A stretch of 64,000 nucleotides of DNA, from assembly GCA_025345505.1 (NCBI GenBank), contig JANVCC010000261.1:2778431-2842430 (forward strand), in the 5' to 3' direction. Position numbers and translations under genes: made by a program. Origin of the DNA: Todiramphus chloris collaris (Eukaryota; Chordata; Aves; Coraciiformes; Alcedinidae). Positions within the stretch are counted from its first letter, which is position 1, and every line of letters begins with the position of its first letter. Below, in pieces: positions 12,701 to 24,700 of this stretch. The notes under the pieces were generated by a model. The model made no database searches. It was not told the DNA's origin and saw only the letters and a list, made by a program, of their open reading frames with translations.

Positions 12701-14289
12701 GAGTAATAGGTAAGGTGAATATTTCAGGTGTAGAAGTTCCCTGACAGAAAGGGAGTAAGAAAAGGAGACAAAAAGAGACACAACTGAAAAGAGTTAGGAA
12801 GATCTAGGTTTTTTTTTGGTGTTATTTTAGAGCTGGGTTCTTCAATGATCCAACCTGGCCATGCAGGAGGAGGGAAAACAAAATGAAATGCTTGGTCTTT
12901 TCAAACTTATCAGAAAAAAAAAATGTTTATAAAATATGTAATTTATTAGTATCACTTGTGATCATCGAAAGTTTCAGTTGGCACCAAGGATATGGCAAGG
13001 TCTTTAAAAGGATTTCAGACCCGGTGTTGACAAATTAAACAGTTGATTTCTTTTGCTTATAAGACCTGAAGACATTGATTAAGACATTAATTTATTACAA
13101 TCGTTGGCTATAGACTTTTACAAGTTAACTTTTATTAAAGGACGCGAATCTTAAAAATAGGCAAAATCTCCTATCAAACATTTCTCCAAACTGTTATTTA
13201 ATCTAGAAATCTGGAAAAATAAAAAGCTTAAGCCATTGGTCCCACTATTTCTATTAACAGAACCGTGCCATACCTAGAAGTAGTTTGTACAAATAAGCAG
13301 TGTCAGTATCCAAGTGAATTTGGAAGTTACAGGATCACGGCTCACCCATTCCATTCCCATTGCTTTACCTGATGTTTTCAGTAGGCACCTGCTAGAAACA
13401 GGGACCATTCCTTAGGCATCCCTTCGATGCCTTGCTTGCTTCAGGGGATTGAGAGGAGGAAATGGGTGGTATTTTTTCCCTTCCTTTGAGTCACTGGAGA
13501 CCTCCACAGCTGAAGGCAAGATGTCAAAAAGATCCATCAGTAATTCATTACATTCCCAGCTGCTTGGCTGGTGTATCATAACCACAGGCTCAGATATACA
13601 TCAGTCGCCAGGGCTGGAGTCACTGAAATTTTTCCTCTAGGACAGGTAGGCAGAAGCATTCTGACTTTCACAGCAAGTGGATGACCTGCTTCCTCACGTT
13701 GGTTTATTTAAATAATTCCCTATTCCTGAAAGGCCTGAAGGCTTTGGCATTGTTTGTGGTTTTTTCCTTATGTTCCTTCAGACATTGTAGTTTGTCTTTT
13801 GGCCCATTACAGGCATCTTAAATTTGCTCCGGACTATGTAAACAGATTGGGTCACCCCAAGTCTGTATGGGTATGTAGAATGCATGTTTTATACTCTTTG
13901 ATGTAGATCTCTATTGCATTCTTACTGGTAATTTCAATTTGATAGACTGAACCATGATGGTCTTTTCCTAATTCATGTTCCTAAATTAGAGAGTTCCTTA
14001 ACACCAAATTTCTGTTTTCGGAGTAGATATTTTTAGGCTAGGCTCAAGGTGTTCTCTGATAAGCTTGAGTCTTTTGCTTCAATGTATTTTTTCTGAACTT
14101 ATAAACATATTCCTTATTTGTTTCCAGTTTTTGTTATTCTTACTGAGGTGTGAACTGGTGATTCAAGTGCAAGATCTGAGCAGCAGTGTCACCAGTGACC
14201 AGTATCATTAGATGAAATTCTTCTTTCTGGACATCATCAGCATGGCTTTGGCCAATTATGAGGGGTTTTTTTCATAGCAACTGTTTTTC
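9786..14289. other. intergenic DNA, no gene recognised
   Basis: Ordinary AT-rich DNA with short G-runs (10187-10207) and a GT-rich patch (11848-11900). All open frames are under about 105 codons and unrecognised. I found no CR1 tail, RNA gene or convincing exon. Confidence 0.5.
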
Positions 14290-14650
14290 TGGTGGGAATC
14301 TACCTTCAGATGGCTTCACTCTCTATATCTGGCTGCATCTCGATTGATTGTGCCCTCTTGGTCCCAGCACCCACACTGGCCTGCAACAGAGACTGGTTTT
14401 CTTTATCACTTGCCTGTCTAAAAATGTATTCCTGTTGAAAATCTTTTCCCAAATCAACACCAATGTGTGTGCTATTCAACTAAAGGAGGTTACTCCACTA
14501 ACATTTTTATTACGAAGCTTCTCAGTGAACCAGTTGTTAATACACCCAATTCAGGCCATGTTAACCTTCAAAGTTCTTGACTAAATTGTCATGTGGTGCA
14601 AAGTCAAATGCTTCTTAGAAATCTCTTGCATTGACACCATCAGTGTGAGG
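14290..14650 (-). mobile_element. degraded CR1-like LINE reverse-transcriptase fragment
   Basis: On the minus strand, 14650 down to about 14530 reads, with two in-frame stops, as DGVNARDF, then EAFDFAPHDNLVKNFEG, then HGLNW. This follows the CR1/L2 reverse-transcriptase block, which in intact elements is like LDFSKAFDTVPHDILLxKL followed by HGLDxW, including the AFD motif with its catalytic aspartate. Further 3' on the minus strand (about 14380-14300), CTGGGACCAA and ATAGAGAGTGAAGCC resemble the next CR1 segment, but weakly. The copy is old: stops interrupt it and neighbouring parts are barely alignable by eye. The left boundary is approximate. Confidence 0.65.
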
Positions 14651-16663
14651 CAGGTATGGAAAAATTGCCAGCCTACTGAGAAATCAGACAAGAAATCAGA
14701 GGTCATGCACAGTAGACCACTGTGGAAATCCATCCTTAATGCAATGCATCATCAGAAAATGCCCTAGCTGTAGGGAATGGCATCCAATATCTGAACTTCT
14801 GCTATGGAGGTGGCATGGACCTGAGCAGGCTGACTTTCTCAATTGGGATGTCTCCTCCACTTGATTTTTTTCTAAACTTTTCAAACCTTCTCCTTCATCA
14901 CTGGCAGACCCCCCCTTTCTTTTAAAGATGATTACTTCAGCAGAGGATGTCAGCGAGCTCTAGACTCAGGCCACTCTGATGTATCGCATCTGCAGTGAGT
15001 CTCCATCTGCAGGGAAGGCTGTCATTGAACCTTTCCCTCCAAAAATCCCTAGATCCAGGTTGATGTGAGAGGAAATTAAACATTGTTTTTCTGAATTGGA
15101 GACTCCAGGATGTAAATGTAAGGTCTGCTTGACATTGTCTTAGGTGCCAAGCCCTGAAAATGCCACTCAGCTTTTGGTCTTGTTGAAAGGAAACTGATCT
15201 ATCTGTTTAGATGATTGTCCTCATGCTGCCCAGAGTGACCTCTTCAAGGTGATCATGTCATATGCACAGTTATACTGGTCACCAGTTAGCTTTTTGGTAG
15301 TGTTAGTAAGTGCCTGTCTGCTGACACAAACCTTCTGTCATGCAAGGCACATGGTGAAGATGTCTTCTGTATCAGAAATTTCTTTTTGACCCACTGTATT
15401 TGTAAATTAATTTGCTATAATGACAGGTGTAATAAGCTGTCATTACCTTAGAAACAGGACTTTGTCTTCTGCAGCACATCTGACACAGCTGAGGATCCAG
15501 AATTGGGTTCAAAAGAGACAGACTCAAACCAGTGGGACTATCTGGTACCTCTTTTTGATTTGGCAGTGGGGTAATCAGTGGGGTGCCTGCTGTAGGACTC
15601 CTCAAGGGGGTCTGCTACTTCCTTCTTAAATGTAGTTCTGGTCAAAATCAGAAGCTGATAATAACCCAAGCAGTAGCTGGAGAGTTTCTAAGAGAAACCA
15701 TCATCCTTCAGAGTCACAGTAATACAAATAATTGCTTTCAAAACACCCGTGTCACCACATTTGTGAAGGACTTCAAGCAGTTCAAAAGGGTCCTGTGGTC
15801 AGATTGGTTATTGCTCAGCCCTCGAGACATGTTCTTCTCAACACATCACACTTGGATCCTGTAAAATCTGTTGAGGTTTCAAAGTCTGTCCATTTTTCTT
15901 TTCTGGAAAGTTTTCAGAAGACCTTGCCCAAGGAACAGTTTAAAAAGCAAACAATATTCAGGTCTGGTTATTTAGTTCCCAATATCAATTGGCCTAAGAC
16001 AGAAACTATATGGATTAGCTTCTTGTGAGATACTGTCTATAGCCCCAGACTCTACTCTTGAATGCTGTACTTTCTCCTGTATGCCTCCTGCTGAGCAGTC
16101 CCAGCTGCAGATGGTACAGGAATGAAACCTTCACTACTGAAACTGGTTTGGGAAAAATAAGAGGAAGAAGGACTTAATTCACAGTTTTACTGGACTCCAC
16201 TCCTGGCTTTCTCTCCTATCCCCTTTGCTTCCTGCTGAACAACTTGCACATTAGTTTTGTGGGTTTTTTCCTTGAAATACCACGTTCAGAAGCTGCTTCA
16301 CGCTTTCAGCTGAGCCTTCCAGACCACAGGGGAGCCATAGGTCCTCCAAATGTTACTCACTATGTTTTAGTTGCAGGTGCAAAATGCCTCCCAAACCCAA
16401 ATGGGAATGACTTTGGGGTAAAATATCTCCATGATAAATCCAGCAAAGATAATTTATTATGATATTTAGATATGTTTGCAATTATGAAACTAATATGCTG
16501 GTTTTTCATTTGAAAGGGGATGGTCTTTATGGAATAAACAGTTGAAGCCACTACCTAAAATTGAGTTAAGAACATCCCATAATTCTCTGCTGTGCTATTT
16601 CTAACAAAAAAAAATGCTGAGAAAATTGCGTTAAGTTACAAGATGCATTAAGTTTTAAGTCAT

Positions 16664-16688
16664 GATATATATATGTGTATATATATAT
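16664..16688. repeat. (AT)n microsatellite with GTGT interruption
   Basis: Alternating AT dinucleotides are broken once by GTGT. It is a short simple repeat. Confidence 0.9.
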
Positions 16689-16920
16689 GGCACACTGATT
16701 CTCCCACCTCTCTTAGTAATACTGTCTCACTTCTTTAAGGGTACAGCCTTCCACCGTCAGCCAGTTCATTAGGGTATCCTGTGCCTTAAAAGCTGCTTGC
16801 AAAAAATCTAGAGCCTCACAGAAATAAAGGACTACAAAAGGTATTCAAGAAATCATCTTATCAAGTCCTCTGCACTCAGTCAGGTTCTAGTATATTTATA
16901 TCAGCCTCAACAGGTCTGTA

Positions 16921-16945
16921 TGTGTATATATATATATATATATAT
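16921..16945. repeat. (AT)n microsatellite
   Basis: About eleven TA/AT dinucleotides follow TGTG. It is a second simple repeat of the same kind, 230 bases after the previous one. Confidence 0.9.
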
Positions 16946-19900
16946 GGCTGTTCAAAAACTCTGATTTTAAGGGAGTAGAGAGAGCTCAAAAACAGCTGGA
17001 ATCCTCTATTACTTAGCAGGAATTACAGCATCCATCTATAAATTATTGCCTTGGCTAACACATTCATATTTTGGAGGTAATTTTTCACTTCCTCACCCCT
17101 CCTTCAGTAACAACCCTGCATTAAATCCCAGCGCAATAAAGTGAACAGGAAAATTCCCATGGACTTCGACAGAACCAGGTTTTTCTGTTTTTCTTCTTGC
17201 TTTAGCTGAGTGGCCATGGAAAACTTTGGCTGACAGATTTATTTAGAAACAATGAGACACCTAAATTTTAAATCTTGCTTTAGCCTGTCTTTTATTTGAA
17301 GGCGCGCTTTGGGAATGCATTTAGATAATTTTTATATTTCAGTGTAAATCCCAAGGTAAAATGTCACTGCTAAATCAACATTTACCAATCGCTCATTTAA
17401 CGGATTTGGGCTGAAGTGTTGAGCTTGATGGGAAATGTTAGGTTTCTTACTGAGCCCTGATGACATAGGTACAGTTGGCTCTGCTTTGGGCAAAGAAAAG
17501 CTCTAGATCATCTCTCCAAGTCCCTGTCAGCCCTGATACTTTGATTTAACTAGTTTGCTTTTAACTTCAATCAGACATAGGCTTGTGTCTAAGAGAGATC
17601 AGCAAGTACAAAGAATATGCCACAGGGAAAAAATGTGATGTAGTTGTTTAAATCCATTGGCTACAAGAAGCAAATAACTAGACCTATTTAGGCTCACTAG
17701 GAACAGGTTTTCAGTTCCTAAGTAAGATACTGAGTGCAGTCTTCAGATGCTTTCTTTGATGTAAATCTCACGCTGAGGTTCTTTCTCCGTCTAATGATGA
17801 GGAGCTACTAACAAAAGGGCCAATGTTACTGTGACCTGAGAATGGGTTTTCAACCTGCCAGAATTGCCTGAGATTAGTAAAACGGTTGTCTTCCTCTAGT
17901 GACTCTCTGGTTGCTATTCTTTCAGATGCTCTCTGAAGAATTCAAGTATCAGAACAATTTAGAAAGAGACAAGGCTTTCCGCAATCACAGGAAACAAAGC
18001 TTTGTTCTGTTTTGGTTTTAAATAAGTCTTTAAGGCTCTTGGGCATAGAAAGAATCTGAAAAAGCTACTTAAAACTTGTGATTCAGATATGCTGTGGCTC
18101 TAATTGGTTCTTTTCGTTTTAAGGCTGATAGATCTGCCTCTCAAGCTGCTCTGCAGGGACATCCACTCTCTTGTTTCCTTGATTTTTTTTTATTCTTTTG
18201 AAAATATACAAAGAAATTTTCTTTTTAAGAAAAAAAAACCCACAACCAAGTCGTGGTAAGAATTGAAGCAAACAACCTGTCAGTTTGGTTAAATCTAAAA
18301 CAGTAATTAAAAACCAGTTTATTGCCCTCTTGATGGTGTAATGTCAATCCAAGGAAAAAAGGATGCAGCTCTTTCAAAGGAGAGAAGTGAGTGATGGTGG
18401 GGACAAATAAGGCTAAAATTGGAGAGCTTACAGTGGTAAAAGGCCTACCTGGGTCCTGATACAGAGCTTGAAAACCCTAAATCCTCATCATTTCAGTTAA
18501 AGAACAAAATTTAGTGGCCTTAGTATTTGTAACACAATTTGTATCTTAGAAAGCCTCCTAATGTGATTGCCATTTGACAATCTTTGCCCAAGGAGCCTCA
18601 AACTTGAAGCTCCAGGATGTTGTCCATCAAGAATATGTGGTCTGTTATAGCAGCTTGCAGACCTTGCAGATCTTTTGGGGGAGTGTAGGGGACAAAAGAG
18701 AGGTTATTTTTTTTGCCTTTTGCAATATTACTTTTCATTCTTGTGAGTATTCTGCTGCCTGCCTCAAATACACGCAATAAAGACTTTGATATTTTTTTTT
18801 ATCAGCAGAAAAATTATTTTGTCTCAACAGTGCCAGATTTGCTTCCAATGTGACCTGCTCCCAGGGCTAGAAGAAGATGCAAACCTAATCCATGACTGGT
18901 TATGAAGGTGGGCAGGCAAGCTTGAGTCAAGGTAATACTTTGGTCATTTCTGAAGGACAATTTGGTCCCGTTCTGTGGTGGCACTGTGTGTCTCTAAGGT
19001 CAAAAAAAAGCAAACAAAACGGAGTGAAGCTTTGGGATTTGTTTTGAAGCTGGTAACTTAATATGCTGCTTTATTTCTCAGCTTATCACTGCTCTTTTTT
19101 ACCTCTTTACTCAACCTAACCATCAGCTTGACCAAATAAAGTTCCTTACATGCTCCCCTTAAAGAGATAAAAGCAGGAAAGAAAAAGACTGACACCTCTC
19201 TTCTGTTACTCTGGGGATCCACAAGTTTATCTAGCACATTACCCTGACCTCTAAAGCAAAAAGTGTGATAAACCTTCATTAGTTAGATTTGGGTTGATCT
19301 CCAATCTCTGTGGTATCGTCCCCCAAAAGGTGAGCGAGGATGGCACAAGAGTAGGTGGATGTGGGGAAAAAGTCACCTTCCCCTGTGAGATAACAGCCCC
19401 GAGTGTGCTCTGTCCAAGATAACCAGAGAAGGGTACGAACAACAAGAGTTTTGGGGAAGAGTTTGTAGGGAAATATATGTCAGACAGATGCAGAATAGTA
19501 TAAATGTCTTTCAAACCTAAATTCCCCATTTTCACATCTTCAACGCTTTCTCCCATCCTTTTTCTTTTTCTCCCATTCTTATTAAGTATCTCAGTGGTAC
19601 CTTCTGACAAAGGTACTTGCAAATTCTGTCATAATGTGAAATATTATCTGGTATAATTCTAAAAAAAATTGTATTGCTTTTCAACATACACAGACCACCT
19701 GCATGCACTGCTCTGAAAGTTACTCACTAATTATTTCTGTACATATGTAGGGCTCTAGGAGGCAAGGTTTTTAACCTGTGGTTTCATTAGATACCTTTTG
19801 GGTTTTTTTTTTTTTGGATAGCTTTACATGAAGTCTCATTGTCAAAAACTTAAAAGCTGTTTTGGAGAAACAAACTTCTACAACGTCCCCAGTCTGTGCA

Positions 19901-20305
19901 TTTACCTGCCAAAGACACTCTACCACTTTCCTTGCCACCAAATTAGAACCAAATTGATACATGCTTCACCCTGGGCTACTTTGTTCAATGAGAGAAGGGA
20001 AGAAAAAAATAGTTCTCTTGCTGTTTTCCTAAGGGAGTCCCGCTAAGTTAAAGCACATTTTAATCTCTTGAGCCGGCAGCTTTATTAGTAAGCGTTTCCC
20101 AATCTTCAGGGAAATCTAATTTCACAAACGGATCACAGCCGCTTCAAACGCAGCTTTCAGTTGCCATCCACCGGGGGACAAACGGGGAGGAGGAAGTTTG
20201 TCAGAAAAGACCTTCTCTGAGCCCAAGAGTGATTACCAGAGGTGTCTCCATCGACTGCCACCCACCTAAAGTCGATACTACTCAAATGAGTACGCCGGTG
20301 CGGAC

Positions 20306-20313
20306 TATATAAG
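20306..20313 (+). promoter_or_regulatory. TATA box of putative ALKAL1 promoter
   Basis: TATATAAG stands at the left edge of the CpG island, oriented to the right. A start site about 30 bases downstream (near 20336) would be usual for such a box. An ATG at 20322 would then lie upstream of the start site, so it is not a likely initiator. The assignment to ALKAL1 is inferred from strand and proximity. Confidence 0.5.
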
Positions 20314-20335
20314 AGAAGCGCATGGCCCTGGAGGG

Positions 20336-20479
20336 CGCATCCCCCCTCTCCGGGCGCAGCACCGACCGCCCCGCTCCGCGCCCGGCGGAACCTCCGCGGG
20401 GACGCGGGCTCTCCGGTGCCGGCAGAGGAGCGCTCTCCGCAGCCCGCACGCACACCCCGAGCCTTGCCTCCGCTGGAAG
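20336..20479 (+). other. putative 5' non-coding exon
   Basis: The stretch runs from the position expected about 30 bases after the TATA box to a good splice donor (GGAAG then GTAAGC, the GT at 20480-20481). It is GC-rich. The open frame that crosses it begins before the likely start site and reads into the donor stop, so I take it as untranslated. It may be the first exon of ALKAL1, spliced to a coding exon that begins in or near the gap, or the first exon of a separate non-coding transcript. No acceptor could be assigned because the N gap lies in the region where it would be expected. Confidence 0.35.
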
Positions 20480-21321
20480 GTAAGCAGGCGCCCGCCGGCT
20501 CTCCGGAGGAGGCCGGTGGCGTGGAAGGAGGGGCTGCCGCTGCCCCTGCAGCGAAACCCGGCTCTTTCCCTGCTTAGCCCCTGGGTTTGCCCTGCGCCCC
20601 GGCGGCGGCCGAGAGCCCGGAGCCGTCGGGGAGAGCGGGCTGCCGTGCGGCTCCGCTTGACTCCTTCGCCCGGGGTGATTTGCAAGGGAGGCCAAGTATA
20701 AAACAGGTTGTAAATGACAGAATTTTCCTCCCCTCCTCCTTAATCCTAACCGTTTGCTATAATTAGAATATCTTACTTAGGAGCATTAAGCACCGCTCCC
20801 GAAGCCTCAGCCTCTTGCGATGGTTTTTTGCCCTTTACAACCTGACTTGCAGCAGCGGTTCCCGACGTGACTCGCCCCTAACCGAACTCCGTCCGGTTGC
20901 CCGCCCGCAGGCTTTCGCCCGACAGCAGCCGTGCGGCCCTGCCCGGGCGGAGGGGGAGTGGGCAGCGTGGCCCGCGGGGGCTGCTCCGCTCCGCTGGCGG
21001 AGCCGGGAGGCAGCCGCAGGCGGGGGAACGCGGGGTGCGGAGGGAGACGAGCAAATCCCCGGCCCGCAAATATGCCCGGCGGGGTTAATACCCTTCCCCT
21101 AATCCGCGTCTATACACTCGCCCTCCGGGGAGCCGGGCGAGCGCGGCGGGGCGAGCCGGTAGCGACCCGTCGGGTCTCCGCATCGCTCGGCGGGGCCGCG
21201 CTCGGCCCGGGCGTGCGGGAGCGGCGGGCGGGCGGGCGGTCGCGCACCGCCTCCGTGCCCGCGGGGGTGCCCCCGGGCGCGGCATGGGGGGCGGGCTGGC
21301 GGGGTGCGGGCCGGGCCCGGC

Positions 21322-21721
21322 NNNNNNNNNNNNNNNNNNNNNNNNNNNNNNNNNNNNNNNNNNNNNNNNNNNNNNNNNNNNNNNNNNNNNNNNNNNNNNN
21401 NNNNNNNNNNNNNNNNNNNNNNNNNNNNNNNNNNNNNNNNNNNNNNNNNNNNNNNNNNNNNNNNNNNNNNNNNNNNNNNNNNNNNNNNNNNNNNNNNNNN
21501 NNNNNNNNNNNNNNNNNNNNNNNNNNNNNNNNNNNNNNNNNNNNNNNNNNNNNNNNNNNNNNNNNNNNNNNNNNNNNNNNNNNNNNNNNNNNNNNNNNNN
21601 NNNNNNNNNNNNNNNNNNNNNNNNNNNNNNNNNNNNNNNNNNNNNNNNNNNNNNNNNNNNNNNNNNNNNNNNNNNNNNNNNNNNNNNNNNNNNNNNNNNN
21701 NNNNNNNNNNNNNNNNNNNNN
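21322..21721. other. assembly gap (400 N)
   Basis: Exactly 400 undetermined bases occur inside the most GC-rich part of the CpG island, a common failure point of short-read assemblies. The visible reading frame of the first coding exon of ALKAL1 runs into its right edge, so the start codon and the signal peptide are most likely inside it. The true length may differ from 400, and no reading frame should be carried across it. Confidence 1.
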
Positions 21722-21784
21722 CCCCCCCGGCCGTGGCCGCCGCCCCGCCGCCGCCCCGGCTCTTCGCCGCCGCCCGCCACGGAG
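21722..21784 (+). CDS. ALKAL1: ALKAL1 first coding exon, 3' part only
   Basis: The readable end of the exon encodes a Pro/Ala-rich stretch ending [13 protein letters not shown] plus the first base (G) of the next codon, which is completed to Glu by exon 2. The donor is GGAG followed by GTAAGA at 21785, close to consensus. In mammals this part, between signal peptide and receptor-binding domain, is poorly conserved and low in complexity. I therefore rest the assignment on phase, donor and position, not on sequence similarity. The upstream remainder lies in the gap. Another small exon within intron 1 cannot be excluded, but none is needed for the frame. Confidence 0.7.
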
Positions 21785-24700
21785 GTAAGAGGCACCGCGG
21801 GGATACGGCCCGCTCCGCTCCGCGTCCCGTCCTCGCCGCCTCCTCCAGCGGCCAAGCCCGACGGCTTCTCCGCCGGGGTAGCCCCGCTGCGGGAGGAAAG
21901 CGGGGCCGGGGGTGCGCTCCCCATCGCCCAAGAGGCAGCCCCGGGAAGGATTCGGGGCAGTTCGGGAGCCCGGCCCCGCTCCCCGGCAGGAGTTCAGCTA
22001 TGGGGGTTATCTGAGGCACAAGGGAGGAGAGGGTCACTCGGGCTTTAGCACCTTCTGCTGGGAGGTCGTTTGCTGCCGCGGTTGATCTACAGTCCCTCTG
22101 GGTGAGCCTCCCACCTTCCCTACATTGCAGCGCAGCCAGCACCGAGGTTGCCCTGGTTCTCTCCGAACTTAGAACTGCTCCTCTGACTTGCACGAAGAGA
22201 AAAAAATGACTAATCTGAGAGGCTGATGTTTGGATTTACCCCTTTATACTTTCTCTTCAACTAGACTGGTTCCTGTTTGATGCGTTTTGCTGGTTTTGCT
22301 GTGGCAGGTGTGAGAGATCCAAGTTGTGCTAGGCATGGGGTCTTGTTTCACCTGCTGGAGGATGCTCGGACTGGGGCAGGGAGCCGTGTGTGCCTGGCCG
22401 TGACAAGCGGGGGCAGTTCAGGGCCAGGCACAGTTGCGTGGGTCTCTTTCAGTGCGTGCTTGGCCAGGAGACCGGGCAGTAAAGTCACCTCTGCCACGGC
22501 TACACAAAACATTTACAGCTGGAGTGGAGCTGCCTGAGGGGTGTGTGTGGGTTAGGATGGTGCATTTCAGCAAGCAGGAGATGATAGTGACTGTCTTGGC
22601 TGTAGCCCACTAACGTTTTTCTCTTGTTGCCTGCTACCAGAGAGAAACCAGGATGAGGGAAACTAGGGAAGTTTGGTTTCTTAGGGATTTGTGTCCCTGC
22701 AGAGTGACCTTGCGACTGATGGCTGGTAAAGGTGAAGTTGAGGTGCAGCCCTCCCCAAGTCGCACTGGTAGACTTGCTCTTCTCCATTCAGTGGTCTATG
22801 AGAAAGGAAATTAAACCTCATTTGGGAAAAATCTTGAAGCTGGGTGACAAGTTCAGAAGTTAGTAGGTGAGTAACTGATTGGTAGGGCGGGCACTTGTGC
22901 AGCGGGCTCACTGCACAGTCAAAGGAAATTGGACTCAAAGACAAATCGAGCAAAAAGTAATTAATGTTCTGGTCTTAGAAGCTTCTGCTGAGAGTGATCT
23001 GCCCCAAGTGCTAAGCAGTCTATCAGTAAAGGGTTGTAGTGTCCCAGTGAACTTCCAGATATTCTTGCTTTTTCAGAGCATTTAGAGCATTTCAGTCTGG
23101 TAGTTACCAGAAAGCCAGCCCAAACCAGAGTGCCACAGATTGCTTTGCAGACTGGCAAAGATGCTGGTGGTTATCAGCATAACTGCTCAGGAGTGATTCC
23201 TGAGCTGTGGCTTGAACTGGGCTGTGAGCAAAGCCTCAGTGTGCACTCTTCCAGGAAAAAGAAGTAAAAAGGTCTTTTCAGGGCAGAATACATGAAGCCT
23301 TACACGTGTCTTCTTTTGAAGAGAAGGAAAAATATAACAGTATAAACCTGAGAGCAATAGTACCAGGTGGCATAAGGAAAAAAGTCTGTTGTGGACAACA
23401 GGATCTCCTATTTGAGATGTTTACTCCTAACTAAATAATTGTATCGAGAAATAGAAAATGTAATTATTTTATAATATTTATATAACTTTGAAGGGGAATT
23501 TTCTCGGAATTCGTGAGTATGCTACATAATAAGGCTTTGGTTTTTATTAATTGTTAGATCTAGTGGCTATATTGTATAAAAAAGGAGTGGAACTGCTCAA
23601 CATCCTTAGAGAAGTTCTTCAGGTGTCCACGGTGTAGGTGAGTGTCCTGAGGGCAGCCACAAAGGCCACTTTCTCTCCAGCCTAGGAAGGGCAGCTCTGC
23701 AGTGTAAGTAACAGTCAAGTTTTCATATTCATTCTGTTTTTTATAACAGCAAAGGATGCAGATTAGTGCCTGTTGTGATGGCGTGTGTTTGTTTTCTGGG
23801 CTCAAGAGCTGCGACAAGGCTTTCCTCACAAGGCATCAGCCCCTCTTTCACTTGAGTGCTTGGCCAAGCATTTCAGACTGGAGTTAGATATTTGGATTGT
23901 CTGTTATTGCTGAAAATCACCAAGTGTCTGATTGAAAAGAAAATCGAGCAGCTCAATTGCTTCTTTTGTTTGAAACAATAAGCATCCAGAACAGTGCCAT
24001 ATAAAGGACAGAACAGGCAAGAATTCTTCTTTTTTTTTCTTTTCTAAGGATGCTACTCCGTATTATCAATGAGTTGAATAGCAGGAGGGCTGAAACATCC
24101 GTCCTCTCCTGTTCTTCTCTCTTTCTCTCACTCTTGGGACTAGTTCCAGATTTAGTCTAACCACACGATGAGCTAATTCCGCTCACTGAGCCACACCTCC
24201 ACACCCACCTTTCTTCTATTTTATTTCATTTGGGGGCTTGGTTAGCTATTTGCATTGTGCACGGGAGAACTGGCCTGGAGTGCCACAGGGTCAATTTTAG
24301 GAGCAACACAAGGCAGGTTGCTGGAGCACAGGACTGCAGGTGAGGTTTGAGAGGGGATGAGACCTCCTCCTTACTTCAGTGGGCACCTGCTCGCTTAGCT
24401 GAGGCCATAACAGAAAAAAGCAGCACCACAGAGTGTCTTCAGCAAGGCTGGAAAAAGAAGGGTGAGACACTGTCAGATATCCTCCTGTCAGATATCCACT
24501 GTCAGATGTCCTGCTCCTTTGTAGACACATAAATAAGGTGTAAAAGCAAGAGTGGTTGGTCTGTAACGCCCCATCTGGATGTGACTTGCAGGTGATTTCA
24601 AGGGCAGGTCTAGAGTTACAGGCTAGAGCTATGTCATGGGAATAACAGCCGTGCTCTACTTCATCATACCTGTTTGTTGGGGGACAAAGGGGCACGACAG

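Larger units (their letters stand above)
14651..20284. other. intergenic DNA upstream of ALKAL1
   Basis: No gene is recognised. More of the old CR1-like element may continue to the right of 14650, but I cannot align it with confidence. Two AT microsatellites (16.66 and 16.92 kb) are listed separately. An AATAAA at 18776-18781 follows an unremarkable open stretch and I do not take it as a transcript end. The longest open frame, 123 codons at 19251-19622 on the minus strand, has no recognisable family. Confidence 0.5.
20285..22000. promoter_or_regulatory. ALKAL1: CpG island at the ALKAL1 5' end
   Basis: This is the only large CpG-dense segment in the window. Long runs are over 70% G+C with dense CpG, against AT-rich flanks. 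It includes a TATA box, a putative non-coding exon, the readable end of the first coding exon, and the assembly gap. CpG islands mark most vertebrate promoters and commonly cover a first exon, which fits its place at the start of ALKAL1. The fall-off on the right (about 22.0 kb) is gradual, so the end is approximate. Confidence 0.85.

Noticed and set aside
18574-18790. Possible transcript end with AATAAA at 18776
   Set aside because: The hexamer is common in AT-rich DNA, and no exon or acceptor upstream supports a transcript.
19251-19622. 123-codon open frame on the minus strand upstream of ALKAL1
   Set aside because: No recognisable domain, no splice partner and no CpG-rich promoter. Length alone is not enough in 64 kb of vertebrate DNA.
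20322-20482. 53-codon frame starting at the ATG just after the TATA box
   Set aside because: The ATG lies upstream of the likely transcription start, the frame ends in the splice donor, and it has no signal-peptide character.
20282-20695. Overlapping Arg/Pro/Ala-rich open frames on both strands of the CpG island
   Set aside because: GC-rich DNA is poor in stop codons, so long frames appear in every register. The residue content only mirrors base composition.
20931-22193. Long open frames running across the N gap
   Set aside because: Frames cannot be carried through undetermined sequence. Most of their length is N, and the gap size itself may not be true.
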